Source: Marinifilaceae bacterium
Lineage (GTDB): Bacteria > Bacteroidota > Bacteroidia > Bacteroidales > Marinifilaceae
NCBI GenBank assembly: GCA_025210485.1
Contig: JAOARN010000088.1
Span: 1 to 36,158, forward strand
Direction: 5' to 3'
DNA length: 36,158 nucleotides
In this document: piece by piece, positions 15,977 to 24,702 of the stretch
Position numbering within the stretch: the stretch's first letter is position 1
Layout of the letters: the number at the start of each line of letters is the position of its first letter
The notes under the pieces: model-generated
Seen by the model: the letters and a program-made list of their open reading frames with translations, nothing else
What the model was told of the DNA's origin: nothing
Databases searched by the model: none
Position numbers and translations under genes: made by a program

Positions 15977-18139
15977 TTATTTCAAGTAATCATCAAAGTA
16001 ATTGCTTACTTTTTGTTTTAAATGAATTCGATCTTTTCCTCTTACATTATGTTCTGCTCTTGGATAAGGGAAATAATCCACTTGAACATTGTTTTTAATA
16101 CATTCTCTAATAAAGCTCAAACTATGTTGCCACAATACTGTGTTATCAATAGCTCCTTGGCAGATTAGTAATTTACCTTTCAGGTCTTTAGCTTTGTTTA
16201 TTAAGGATGTTTTAGCATATCCTTCAGCGTTTTCTTGAGGAGTATCCATATATCTTTCGCCATACATTATTTCGTACCATTTCCAGTCAATTACAGGCCC
16301 TCCTGCTACTGCAACTTTAAATGTTTCAGGATAGTTTGTAATCAATGAAATAGTCATAAAACCACCATAACTCCATCCGTGAACGCCGATTCTATTATGA
16401 TCAACATAAGGAAGTGATTTTAAAAATTCAACACCTTTCATTTGATCTTGCATTTCTGCTTGACCACAATTCCTATGAATCACAGTTTCAAATTCCTTAC
16501 CTCGATTAGCCGATCCTCTGTTGTCAAGAGTGAATACAACATATCCTCGCTGAGCCATATATTCTTCCCAAAGTCTAGCTCCACCAAGATATCTGTTTGT
16601 TACCAACTGTGCATGAGGACCTCCATATACATATACAACTACAGGATATTTCTTGTTTGGGTCCAGATTGGCAGGAGTTACTAATCGGTAGTATAAATCA
16701 GTTTTTTTGTCTGCTGATTTGATTTTACCCAATTTGATTTCACCTAGATTATAATCTTTTAATTTATTTTTAGCAGTTAATAGATTTTTTACTTTTAAAC
16801 CCTTGTAATTTGCTATCAAAATCTCTCTTGGTACATTTAGGCTTGAGTAGTTATCAATAATATATTTTCCTGTTGAAGAAACTTTTACATTGTGATATCC
16901 TTCTTTTGCAGTTAGGCAATTAGCTTTCGCAGTCTTTAGATTAAGTCTGTATGCATGTCTCTCCATTGGACTCTTTTCTGTTGATATATAGAAAAGATAT
17001 CTCTTCGAGTTATCAAAACCTAATACTTCGGTCACATCCCAAGCGCCTTTTGTCAGTTGTTTTTTGAATTCGCCTTCACCATTGTATAAGTATAAATGAT
17101 TGTGTCCATGGCGATTGTTGGTTTGATAGATAAAGCTATTATCTTTGTCTCCTAGAAAAATTAATTTGTGTTGAGGCTCAACCCAAGTATTGCTTTTTTC
17201 CTCAAGTATTGTTTTCACAAATTCGCCATTGTTAGCATCATATTTGTTTAATTTCATATGGCTCGAAGCTCTATTCAGAACCTGAATATAAATATATTTA
17301 TTATTCGCATCCCATGAAATATTAGTTAAATAGCGATCATCATCAAAATCAGTAACATTTACATTTACAGTCTTAGTAGTTTCTGTATTGTATATTTTAA
17401 GTTCAACTTTTTCGCTATTCATTCCAGCCATTGGATATTTGATTTCTTCAAGACTACCAGTTCTGCTCGTTATGTCAAGTAGAGGAAATGTACTGACTTT
17501 TGATTCATCTTTTCTGTAGTATGCAAGAAGTTTTCCGTTGTCTGACCAGAAAATTCCACCATTGATTCCATATTCATTACGGCTAACTGATTGACCATTA
17601 ACAAGGTTTTTATCTTTATCATTCGAAACCTGAATTTCATCACCTTTAGCATTTGTGATAAACAGATTGTTATCAACCGTATATGCCATAGCTTTTGTTG
17701 ATTTTGCAAAATGATTATTTGCTCCATTAGGATTCAAATTCATGCTAAATTCGATAGAATGATTTAAGATATTATAATAGAATAACTTATTCATTATTTC
17801 AAACTTCAAAGTATTAGCATCAATCCACTGATGTGAAGGAATAGAGTTTATTTTGTTTAGTTTTAGCTCTTTCAAAGCTTTATTTAATTGGTCGACGCTA
17901 AGTATTTTAGTCTCTTTGAACTTTTTGTCAATATCAACTTTGTATAATGCTTGATTCTTATAATAAGTGTAAGAATTTGATTTAGGTATCCAGTTTTGGT
18001 GATAAATTGACTTTGGATAGAATTGTCTCCATTGACCTAGAATAGCATCCTCCATGCTTAGTAATTTTGTTTGTGCTTTAAGATTAGTCCCACTAAAAAA
18101 AACACAAATAATTAAAAGTAATTTAATTAAATTTTTCAT
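15977..18139 (-). CDS. Exported prolyl oligopeptidase-family (S9B, DPP-IV-like) peptidase
   Basis: Members of this family remove dipeptides from the N-termini of peptides, often after Pro or Ala, in the periplasm. A signal peptide covers about residues 1-22 (LLLIICVFFSGTNLKAQ). The N-terminal two thirds form a beta-propeller of DPP-IV type (GGIFWSDNGKLLAYYRKDES is the familiar block). The C-terminal alpha/beta-hydrolase domain has Ser590 in GWSYGG, Asp665 in QGAIDN and His697 in PRAEHN, a full triad in the usual order. The 720-residue length is normal. It is a single-gene unit with a TACTTTTG element about 80 bases upstream and the shared terminator at its end. It would support protein catabolism feeding the fermentative metabolism suggested by pta-ackA. 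Confidence 0.95.
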   Translation of the reverse strand: MKNLIKLLLIICVFFSGTNLKAQTKLLSMEDAILGQWRQFYPKSIYHQNWIPKSNSYTYYKNQALYKVDIDKKFKETKILSVDQLNKALKELKLNKINSIPSHQWIDANTLKFEIMNKLFYYNILNHSIEFSMNLNPNGANNHFAKSTKAMAYTVDNNLFITNAKGDEIQVSNDKDKNLVNGQSVSRNEYGINGGIFWSDNGKLLAYYRKDESKVSTFPLLDITSRTGSLEEIKYPMAGMNSEKVELKIYNTETTKTVNVNVTDFDDDRYLTNISWDANNKYIYIQVLNRASSHMKLNKYDANNGEFVKTILEEKSNTWVEPQHKLIFLGDKDNSFIYQTNNRHGHNHLYLYNGEGEFKKQLTKGAWDVTEVLGFDNSKRYLFYISTEKSPMERHAYRLNLKTAKANCLTAKEGYHNVKVSSTGKYIIDNYSSLNVPREILIANYKGLKVKNLLTAKNKLKDYNLGEIKLGKIKSADKKTDLYYRLVTPANLDPNKKYPVVVYVYGGPHAQLVTNRYLGGARLWEEYMAQRGYVVFTLDNRGSANRGKEFETVIHRNCGQAEMQDQMKGVEFLKSLPYVDHNRIGVHGWSYGGFMTISLITNYPETFKVAVAGGPVIDWKWYEIMYGERYMDTPQENAEGYAKTSLINKAKDLKGKLLICQGAIDNTVLWQHSLSFIRECIKNNVQVDYFPYPRAEHNVRGKDRIHLKQKVSNYFDDYLK

Positions 18140-18216
18140 TTAAAAAGTGTTTATGTTTTATCCTAATTTAAGTTTTGAAGTTGAGTTGACTTAAAATATG
18201 GATGTAATAGTTTTTT

Positions 18217-18224
18217 CAAAAGTA
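18217..18224 (-). promoter_or_regulatory. Likely promoter of the S9 peptidase gene, -7 element
   Basis: On the minus strand this reads TACTTTTG, matching TAnnTTTG, and lies 77 bases upstream of the peptidase start. No clear -33 TTTG was found. Confidence 0.45.
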
Positions 18225-18333
18225 TAATATTTACTGAAAGAATACTAGAATTATTAAGTTTTACTATTATAAAATATAAATTTTCAGAAATAGGAGTCCT
18301 TTTATGACTGTATTTCAGTGTAGCTTAGGGTAG

Positions 18334-18516
18334 CCGGTACAAAAGATAGCTTGTCTTTTGTTTTAAATTATTTCTATATTCGGAAAATATACGAGCATGA
18401 ATAATCTCTTAATTTCTATAACACGACTCATTGAATTATAGTAGGTGTTTCGTAAGCTACCAATGACGTTCGCTCTTCCTGTTGTCGCTACTATTGTCCG
18501 TCATCTTGAGAGATAA
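18334..18516. repeat. Dispersed repeat module A, copy 2
   Basis: This aligns with 645-830 from CCGGTA through GTCCGTCATCTTGAG, with scattered substitutions and small gaps. GTTTCGTAAGCT and CGTCATCTTGAG are imperfect inverted partners. It is intergenic and non-coding. Confidence 0.6.
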
Positions 18517-18624
18517 AAATTTTTAATCTTACAATGTGATATGACCTTACATATTGCTAACTTACAGGTAATCTACACTGAGTAATCGACTTTTTCAGAT
18601 TCAGAAATAAAAACTAAAAACAAT

Positions 18625-18992
18625 GAATAGATTATTTTTTTGTTTTTTATATTATAGTCTTGCTCGAATGCATTGTTTTTTTGTTTTTTATATTATAGTC
18701 TTGCTCGAATAGATTGTTTTTTTCTTTTTTGTATTATAGTCTTGCTCGAATAGATTGTTTTTTTGTTTTTTATATTATAGTCTTGCTCGAATAGATTGTT
18801 TTTTTGTTTTTTGTATTATAGTCTTGCTCGAATAGATTGTTTTTTTGTTTTTTATATTATAGTCTTGCTCGAATAGATTGTTTTTTTGTTTTTTATATTA
18901 TAGTCTTGCTCGAATAGATTGTTTTTTCTTTTTTGTATTATAGTCTTGCTCGAATAGATTGTTTTTTTCTTTTTTGTATTATAGTCTTGCTC
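18625..18992. repeat. Tandem array of nine 41-bp units
   Basis: The units start at 18625, 18666, 18707, 18748, 18789, 18830, 18871, 18912 and 18952. All are 41 bp except the eighth, which is 40. Each reads GAATAGATTG, two T-tracts split by a G or C, then TATTATAGTCTTGCTC. Variation is limited to a few bases (G or C between the T-tracts, A or G before TATTATAG, GCATTG in unit 2). The 41-bp period is close to four helical turns, so the T-tracts fall in phase and the DNA may be curved. Neither 41 nor the composition suggests coding. Confidence 0.95.
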
Positions 18993-19186
18993 AAATGGAT
19001 TCTTTATAGAATCTACTCTTTTATTAGTTATGTTTAAATAATAAAAGATCCTAAACAGAGTAATTTGCTTTGTAGATTTTGAAACAGGAACTCAAAAAAA
19101 AGAATAGATTAGTTGCTGAGTTGAATTTAAAATTAATTGAAGCTTAGTGTGTTACTAAATCATATCGTTGTTATTTGCGAATGACA

Positions 19187-19330
19187 GCATGAAGAATCTC
19201 ATAATTTTAATAGCACGACTTTCTGAATTATAGAAGATGTTTCGCAAGCTCAAAATGACCTTTCCTCTTCCTGCTTTCGTTACTACTATCCGTTATCATG
19301 AAGCGAGGCACGAGCCAGTGCGTTGAGCTT
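19187..19330. repeat. Dispersed repeat module A, copy 3 (partial)
   Basis: GCATGAAGAATCTCATAATT, AGCACGACTTTCTGAATTAT, GATGTTTCGCAAGCTCAAAA and TCATGAAGCGAGGCACGA match 714-840. The first 70 bases of module A are missing here. Module B follows after about ten bases, so the two modules are adjacent at this site but separate in the first kilobase of the window. Confidence 0.6.
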
Positions 19331-19341
19331 GCCGAAGTGGG

Positions 19342-19420
19342 AAGATTTCATACATTACAAATCATCAAATTTGTAAAAATTCCAATTAGGATTCATGGAA
19401 TTTATCAAAGCTTCTTTGTA
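19342..19420. repeat. Dispersed repeat module B, copy 2
   Basis: This aligns with 241-320: CATACATTACAAATCAT, CAATTAGGATTCAT and TTTATCAAAGCTTCTTT are shared. It sits directly after a module A copy. Confidence 0.65.
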
Positions 19421-19538
19421 TTTCTTTCTGTTATCTATTTATAGGTATATGAAATCTAGGACAATAAAAATAGACTGAAGATAATTTTATACATAATAGG
19501 CAAAGCTCAACTAATTATAACAATTAACAATAAAATTT

Positions 19539-19607
19539 ATGTTTTCTAAAATAGTTAATATTTTAGTCATTATTATAATAATCGTGATATTATTATTAAT
19601 ATTGTGA
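19539..19607 (+). CDS. Possible 22-residue hydrophobic peptide
   Basis: ATG at 19539 begins a 22-codon frame reading MFSKIVNILVIIII and continuing with Val, Ile and Leu to TGA. It is a single membrane-spanning segment with one Lys near the N-terminus, the build of small membrane proteins and of some type I toxins. No clear ribosome-binding site or antisense gene was seen, and AT-rich DNA yields Ile/Leu strings by chance, so confidence is low. Confidence 0.2.
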   Translation: MFSKIVNILVIIIIIVILLLIL

Positions 19608-19782
19608 TAAGATAAGCAATATGTATTTACTAAACTTATATTATGTCGTTATGAATTCGTACATAATAAAGTTTTTTAGAATATTAATTAAGGCTGATAT
19701 TTCATAAGTTGAAATTATCATAAAATAGTCAAAAGCTTATTGGAAAAAATGGGAAATAAGAATATTTTAGAAATACAAGGAG

Positions 19783-21171
19783 ATGAAAAAATATAATATT
19801 GCTGTTATTTTGGCTGGTGGAAAAGGGGCAAGATTTGGATCTAAGTTACCGAAACAATTTACTAAAATAGCAGGTAAATCAATTATAGAACACACAATTG
19901 AGCGTTTTCAGGATTCAGACGAAATCGACGAAATAGCCGTTGTTATGAATCCCGACTTTATTGATACTATTGAGGAAATGGTAAATAAGAATATGTATAA
20001 TAAAGTAAGGAAAATTTTAAAAGGCGGAACTGAAAGAAGCTCATCCTCAATCTCAGCTATAGATGCCTATTATACCGAATCAAAAGAGAAGGATATAAAT
20101 TTGATTTTCCATGATGCAGTTCGACCTTTTGTTAGTCAAAGTATAATCAATGATGTTATAATATCATTAGATAAATACAATGCAATAGATGTTGCAATTC
20201 CTGCTACTGATACCATTATAGAAATAAACGAAGATAATATTATAACAAATGTTCCTCAAAGATCTAAACTGAGACGAGGGCAAACCCCTCAGGCTTTTAA
20301 GTACGATACAATTTATCAGGCTTATGAGTTGGCTAAAAGGGATCCAAACTTTACTGCAACTGATGATTGTGGTGTGGTATTGAAATATCTACCAGAGGAA
20401 AAAATATATGTTGTAGAGGGCAGTGAGGAGAATATAAAAGTTACCTATGAGATGGATATGTTTATCGCCGATAAATTATTTCAATTCAAGAACAGAGAGT
20501 TCTCAAATGACACTATAAGTAATATCGAATTCGAAAAGATTAAGAATAAGGTAGTAGTTGTATTTGGTGGAAGCTACGGAATTGGAAAAGATATTGTAGA
20601 TATATTCAAACAACAGGGAATTATTGTTCATTCTTTTAGTAGGAGTGAAAATAATGTAGATGTAAGTAATAGGGCAGATGTTGCATCGGCATTAAAGTCA
20701 GTATACGAAAAAGGCGGAAGGATAGATTATGTTATAAATACAGCTGCCATACTTAATAAACAAGGCTTGGCAAATGTATCAAACGAGGATGTTGATATGA
20801 TTATAAATGTTAATTACAAAGGTATGATTAATGTTGCTAAGGAATCTTTCAGGTATTTAAATGAGACCAAAGGACATTTATTATTATATACCTCAAGCTC
20901 GTATACACGTGGGAGATCATCGTATAGTTTGTATTCATCGACCAAAGCAGCTGCAGTTAATTTTACTCAAGCCATAGCCGAAGAGTGGATACCTTTCGGA
21001 ATTCAGGTAAATTGTATTAATCCAGAACGAACCAAAACACCTATGAGGGTTAAGAATTTTGGTGTTGAACCAGAAAATACTCTGCTCAGTTCAATGGAAG
21101 TTGCAAAAACTTCTGTGAAAACCTTAATGTCTGATTTTACGGGACAAGTAGTATACGTTAAAAGAAAATAA
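19783..21171 (+). CDS. Bifunctional cytidylyltransferase / SDR reductase (CDP-ribitol type)
   Basis: Residues 1-230 form an IspD/TarI-type cytidylyltransferase: VILAGGKGARFGSKLPKQF near 8-26 binds the nucleotide, with HDAVRPFV and ATDDCGVV further on. From about residue 255 a short-chain dehydrogenase follows, with the Rossmann motif GGSYGIG at 262-268 and the catalytic pair Tyr384-x3-Lys388. This fusion matches the layout of Haemophilus Bcs1/Acs1, where the SDR half reduces ribulose 5-phosphate and the other half makes CDP-ribitol. The same product could also come from close homologues acting on other polyol phosphates, so the exact substrate is inferred. The next gene starts two bases after its stop and uses CDP-polyols, which supports the call. 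AAGGAG abuts the ATG with no spacer. Confidence 0.85.
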   Translation: MKKYNIAVILAGGKGARFGSKLPKQFTKIAGKSIIEHTIERFQDSDEIDEIAVVMNPDFIDTIEEMVNKNMYNKVRKILKGGTERSSSSISAIDAYYTESKEKDINLIFHDAVRPFVSQSIINDVIISLDKYNAIDVAIPATDTIIEINEDNIITNVPQRSKLRRGQTPQAFKYDTIYQAYELAKRDPNFTATDDCGVVLKYLPEEKIYVVEGSEENIKVTYEMDMFIADKLFQFKNREFSNDTISNIEFEKIKNKVVVVFGGSYGIGKDIVDIFKQQGIIVHSFSRSENNVDVSNRADVASALKSVYEKGGRIDYVINTAAILNKQGLANVSNEDVDMIINVNYKGMINVAKESFRYLNETKGHLLLYTSSSYTRGRSSYSLYSSTKAAAVNFTQAIAEEWIPFGIQVNCINPERTKTPMRVKNFGVEPENTLLSSMEVAKTSVKTLMSDFTGQVVYVKRK

Positions 21172-21173
21172 AT

Positions 21174-22262
21174 ATGAACGATAATTATTTTGTGGTTTTT
21201 TATGCTCATTATTTGTATTATTTGCCACAATATTTGCCAGTTGCTCGCGAGTTGAAGAAAAGAAACTTGTCTTATCTTTTTGTAATTGATCAGGGCAAAA
21301 AAAGAGATGTTTTTGAGCAAGAAGATTTTATTCGTGATTTTTGTTCAAATAATCATGTCGATTTTTTATTCTATAATGAAGCACAGGAAAAGAAGATTAA
21401 ATGCGATTATATTGTTTGTGGAGGAGGTTCTCCGGAAAACATAAATTTAGATTACAAAAAATCTGCTCTTTTAGTGCATGGTATAGGAACGAAAGTTGGT
21501 TGTTTTGATGAACAGCAAAATAGATATGATTTGCGATTTATAGAAGGTGAATTCAGGGAGCAGAAGTTAAAAGAATTGTATCCTAATGCAAATAATATCG
21601 TTGTAAATGCTGGTTTTGCTAAGCTTGATACTGCTTATAATATGACCGATGACGAGAAGTTGTCATTTCTGAATTATTTAAATTTAGATACTAGTAAGAA
21701 AACATTATTGTATGCACCGACCTTTTACCCTAGCTCGATAGAGAAAATGGGTAAAAATTTCCCTCATGAATTTTCGGAATATAATATTATAATAAAACCT
21801 CATTTTTTCTCCTTTCTAAGAGAAAAATATGCAAAACAAAGAAATTTATTAGAACATTGGTCTAAGGCCGAAAATGTATATGTTGCAGATTTTACTCAAT
21901 TAGACCTGAGTCCGTTTATGGCAATTGCTGATTTGATGATCTCTGACGAGTCTTCTGCAATGTTTGAGTTTATATCGCTTAATAAACCATTGATTGTTAA
22001 TCGATTTTTAAAATTGAGATTATCATATCGTTTATGGGGACAGCGAAAATATAATAAAAGGATTGATCAAGAAATAGCCAAATTTAAAGATGTTGGGGTG
22101 AATATATATAAGTATAGTCACTTGAAAGAAACCGTTGATGCAGAGATAGCCAATCCTGAAAATATGGAAGCCAAGCGTATCGAATGTACAAGGATGATTG
22201 TGGGGCCAACTGATGGTAGAGTTTCAGAAAGAATAGTGAATGCTTTTGTTGAAAATATATAA
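21174..22262 (+). CDS. CDP-glycerol/ribitol glycerophosphotransferase family protein
   Basis: This 362-residue protein resembles the TagB/TagF/TarL family, which moves polyol phosphate from a CDP-polyol to a growing surface polymer on the cytoplasmic face of the membrane. Visible blocks are TLLYAPTFYPSS (the family's YAPTxR region, near 173-184), IIKPHFF (the HP-type substrate site), and the C-terminal ADLMISDESSAMFEF, equivalent to the D-x-S-S-x-x-x-(D/E) signature. It has no N-terminal membrane segment. It is tightly coupled to the CDP-ribitol-type enzyme upstream, so CDP-ribitol is a likely donor, though CDP-glycerol is possible. A perfect hairpin terminator lies 32 bases after it. Confidence 0.8.
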   Translation: MNDNYFVVFYAHYLYYLPQYLPVARELKKRNLSYLFVIDQGKKRDVFEQEDFIRDFCSNNHVDFLFYNEAQEKKIKCDYIVCGGGSPENINLDYKKSALLVHGIGTKVGCFDEQQNRYDLRFIEGEFREQKLKELYPNANNIVVNAGFAKLDTAYNMTDDEKLSFLNYLNLDTSKKTLLYAPTFYPSSIEKMGKNFPHEFSEYNIIIKPHFFSFLREKYAKQRNLLEHWSKAENVYVADFTQLDLSPFMAIADLMISDESSAMFEFISLNKPLIVNRFLKLRLSYRLWGQRKYNKRIDQEIAKFKDVGVNIYKYSHLKETVDAEIANPENMEAKRIECTRMIVGPTDGRVSERIVNAFVENI

Positions 22263-22294
22263 TTCCTGACCAGAAATTGGAGAATATTTTTTGT

Positions 22295-22336
22295 AAAACG
22301 AGCTGTAAATTCGATGGATGATTTACAGCTCGTTTT
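22295..22336. terminator. Perfect 16-bp hairpin terminator
   Basis: AAAACGAGCTGTAAAT and its exact reverse complement flank a 10-base loop. The stem ends in T on both strands. It closes the cytidylyltransferase-glycerophosphotransferase operon. Confidence 0.85.
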
Positions 22337-22488
22337 GTTGTTTATGATAAATGTTATTTTTCTGCCTGATAGCAATATGTAAGATGGAAACTTTGTATTG
22401 ACATGAATGTCTTTTTGAATCGTATAAACGAGGAACAAAAATTATTGATTATCTCGATATTATTTTAGTTCAAACGCAACCTATATAG

Positions 22489-22496
22489 TATATTTG
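22489..22496 (+). promoter_or_regulatory. Likely promoter of the ligase-like gene, -7 element
   Basis: TATATTTG fits TAnnTTTG, 71 bases before the ATG at 22568. A second match, TAATTTTG at 22545-22552, is too close to the start to be likely. The upstream -33 region (TTAGTT) is a poor match. Confidence 0.4.
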
Positions 22497-22567
22497 CATC
22501 TTGTTAAAATAAATTAAAAGCAGAATTCGAATAGTTATTATTTGTAATTTTGCAAAAAACTACAAGA

Positions 22568-23863
22568 ATGAATAGCGGTATAAAAAGACATATAAAATAT
22601 AAATTATTTGGAACTAATGAAAGTATTGTTGAAGTATTGAATTATAATCTCTATAGTTTGGCGAATTTATCATTAGTATCTTTCTTTGTATGTATATATT
22701 TTCCTGGTACTAATAATTTAATGAGAAATATAAGTCTAGTCAGTTTTCTGATTAGTTCATTTAGCCTTCTATTAAAAGCTAAGAAGCCTGTTTTTACTAT
22801 TAATTCACAGAATATATATTTAATTATTATACCGATATATTATTTGCTCGGATTCATCTATTTTTTTGTAGATACCGACATATCTCGCATGTTTTGGGAA
22901 CAGGAGAGAAAACTAGCTCTGTTTTTTGTCCCTTTGGTATTAGTCTTTTTTGATAAAAAAGAGGTTTTTAAAAGTTTGCTTAATGCATTGGTATTTGGTG
23001 GTTTCGTGTCTTTTGTGATTGTTTTGTATTTGTGTCACAAACAGTATGGATTTAGTTTAAATGAACACTTTTTTACTCGTTTTAATGCTGTCAGAGCATA
23101 TCATTATGCACATCATGTTTCCTTCAATATATTGTTAAACTTCTCCATTATTGCAATTTTATATAAATTGACTTATCAAATTAAAAATATTTTGATTATA
23201 CCTAAAATATTTTATATCATTTTGTTTGTTGTTTTTTCATTGATATTGTTAAATGGGGAAGGGCGAATGGGATTATTAAGTTATGTAGGAATTGTAATTT
23301 CATTTATTTCGATTTGGATTTTCAGGAAAAAGAAGAAAATATTCTTCATATCACTATTTATACTTTTGGTGGCTGGGATAAGTCTAGTTAGTTTAAATCC
23401 CAGATTAAAGAATATCTCGATTGAAAATGTTCAGAAACAGACAATCCCTGATTATTTGCCTCGTGTTTATATTTGGAAGACTGCTTTTAAGCTTATTAAA
23501 GAAAGACCTATATTAGGATATGGTATTGGTACTACCAAAGATAAACTGCTTGAGCAGTATAAGAAAGATGGATATAGGGCAGGTGTAATATACACATTCC
23601 ATTCACATAATCAGTTTCTACAAAGTTGGCTACAGTTTGGGGTTTTAGGGCTGTTGTTGTCTTTAATTATACTCCTCTATCCTTTGTATTATTATCTATA
23701 TAAAAACAGAAATGAGCTTATTTTATTGTTATGGCTAGCATTTTTTATGGCGAATATTACAGAGCCAATGTTGCAAATCAGTTTTGGTATTTTCCCTTTT
23801 TGTATCCTAATAATTATGATGGTTTGTTGTGATAAAAAAAGACCATTAGGTAGAATAAGATAA
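22568..23863 (+). CDS. O-antigen ligase / Wzy-like polymerase family membrane protein
   Basis: I place the start at ATG 22568 (MNSGIKRHIKYK); a TTG six codons earlier is less likely. The 431-residue protein has about ten hydrophobic segments, with a large loop between those near 285 and 355. The late block YTFHSHNQFLQSWLQFGVLG is the family signature, with the His-Asn pair. Such enzymes join a lipid-linked glycan to an acceptor (WaaL) or polymerise repeat units (Wzy), acting on the periplasmic side. RPILGYGIGTTKDKLLEQY before it is also typical. It has its own probable promoter behind a terminator, so it is a separate unit from the CDP-polyol genes, though a shared surface-polymer role is plausible. 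Ligase and polymerase cannot be told apart by eye. Confidence 0.82.
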   Translation: MNSGIKRHIKYKLFGTNESIVEVLNYNLYSLANLSLVSFFVCIYFPGTNNLMRNISLVSFLISSFSLLLKAKKPVFTINSQNIYLIIIPIYYLLGFIYFFVDTDISRMFWEQERKLALFFVPLVLVFFDKKEVFKSLLNALVFGGFVSFVIVLYLCHKQYGFSLNEHFFTRFNAVRAYHYAHHVSFNILLNFSIIAILYKLTYQIKNILIIPKIFYIILFVVFSLILLNGEGRMGLLSYVGIVISFISIWIFRKKKKIFFISLFILLVAGISLVSLNPRLKNISIENVQKQTIPDYLPRVYIWKTAFKLIKERPILGYGIGTTKDKLLEQYKKDGYRAGVIYTFHSHNQFLQSWLQFGVLGLLLSLIILLYPLYYYLYKNRNELILLLWLAFFMANITEPMLQISFGIFPFCILIIMMVCCDKKRPLGRIR

Positions 23864-23941
23864 TTAATCGTAGAGTTCAACTTATTATTGCTTTTAATAT
23901 ATTTAAGTTTAAAATAAATAAAAAAATTCTGCTTTAAATAT

Positions 23942-23949
23942 TACTTTTG
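23942..23949 (+). promoter_or_regulatory. Likely bioD promoter, -7 element
   Basis: TACTTTTG matches TAnnTTTG and lies 28 bases before the bioD ATG. No -33 TTTG is evident. Confidence 0.5.
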
Positions 23950-23977
23950 TTAATACGAAAATATTAATAATATAATT

Positions 23978-24661
23978 ATGAAAAGTCAGATATTTATTAG
24001 TGCAATTGACACTGATGCAGGAAAAACTATGATTACTGGTCTTATTGCAAGATACCTTAAAAATAAAGATAAGTCTGTAATTACTCAAAAATTTGCCCAA
24101 ACTGGATGTCAGGATATCTCAGAGGATATAATTGAGCATCGAAATATAATGGGTAGTCCTCTTAACGAATTTGATAAAAACAAAACTACCTGTCCATATG
24201 TTTTCGATTTACCAGCTTCTCCCCATTTATCAGCTAAGTTACAAGATCAAAAAATAGATGTAGATTTAATACGAAAATCATCTGAGAAATTACTTGAAAA
24301 CTACGATTATTTACTACTTGAAGGGGTAGGAGGCTTGCATGTCCCAATTTATGAAACTTACTCATTACTTGATTTTTTGGAAGAAGAGAAATTACCTTTG
24401 GTATTGGTTAGCTCTCCAAAACTAGGAAGTATAAATCATACTCTGATGAGCCTTGAGATTATTAAAAATAGAAATATTCCATTGCAGGCTGTTGTTTATA
24501 ATAACTATCCTGATAATAATAAAGAGATTGTGAATGATACAAAAGATGTAATTAAAAAATTCCTTATTAAATATGAACTTGATTGCCCTATTGTTGATGT
24601 CCCAGTTATAAAAGATATATTTGAGGATGTTGAAATTGATTTTTCACCTCTTTTTAAGTAA
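23978..24661 (+). CDS. bioD: Dethiobiotin synthetase
   Basis: It closes the ureido ring of 7,8-diaminopelargonate with CO2 and ATP to give dethiobiotin, the next-to-last step of biotin synthesis. The N-terminal P-loop reads AIDTDAGKT (residues 9-17), the BioD variant of GTDTxVGKT. ITQKFAQTGCQ carries the Lys-x3-(T)-G substrate block. LLLEGVGGLHVPI near 106-118 is the family's EGAGG-type motif. The 227-residue length is normal. No other biotin gene is in the window, so it is a lone gene here with its own promoter and a strong terminator. Confidence 0.94.
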   Translation: MKSQIFISAIDTDAGKTMITGLIARYLKNKDKSVITQKFAQTGCQDISEDIIEHRNIMGSPLNEFDKNKTTCPYVFDLPASPHLSAKLQDQKIDVDLIRKSSEKLLENYDYLLLEGVGGLHVPIYETYSLLDFLEEEKLPLVLVSSPKLGSINHTLMSLEIIKNRNIPLQAVVYNNYPDNNKEIVNDTKDVIKKFLIKYELDCPIVDVPVIKDIFEDVEIDFSPLFK

Positions 24662-24662
24662 T

Positions 24663-24700
24663 AAAAAAGCCTCTTTAGATTGTTCTAAAGAGGCTTTTTT
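24663..24700. terminator. Bidirectional terminator between bioD and the ABC gene
   Basis: AAAAAAGCCTCTTTAGA and its exact reverse complement flank the loop TTGT. The T-tract on each strand lets it end both convergent transcripts. Confidence 0.92.
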
Positions 24701-24702
24701 TA

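Larger units (their letters stand above)
18140..19782. other. Repeat-rich gene-free stretch
   Basis: No normal-sized gene is present. From left to right it holds the promoter of the S9 peptidase (18217-18224), a copy of dispersed module A (18334-18516), a 41-bp tandem array (18625-18992), another module A copy (19187-19330) joined to module B (19342-19420), a possible 22-residue hydrophobic peptide (19539-19607), and an AT-rich leader before the capsule-type genes. A 15-codon frame (19749-19796) starting MGNKNILE overlaps the next gene's start. Confidence 0.6.

Noticed and set aside
18625..18992. CRISPR array
   Set aside because: The units are continuous tandem copies without unique spacers, and there are no cas genes.
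22550..22567. TTG start for the ligase-like gene
   Set aside because: An ATG lies six codons downstream, and the TTG overlaps a promoter-like TAATTTTG.
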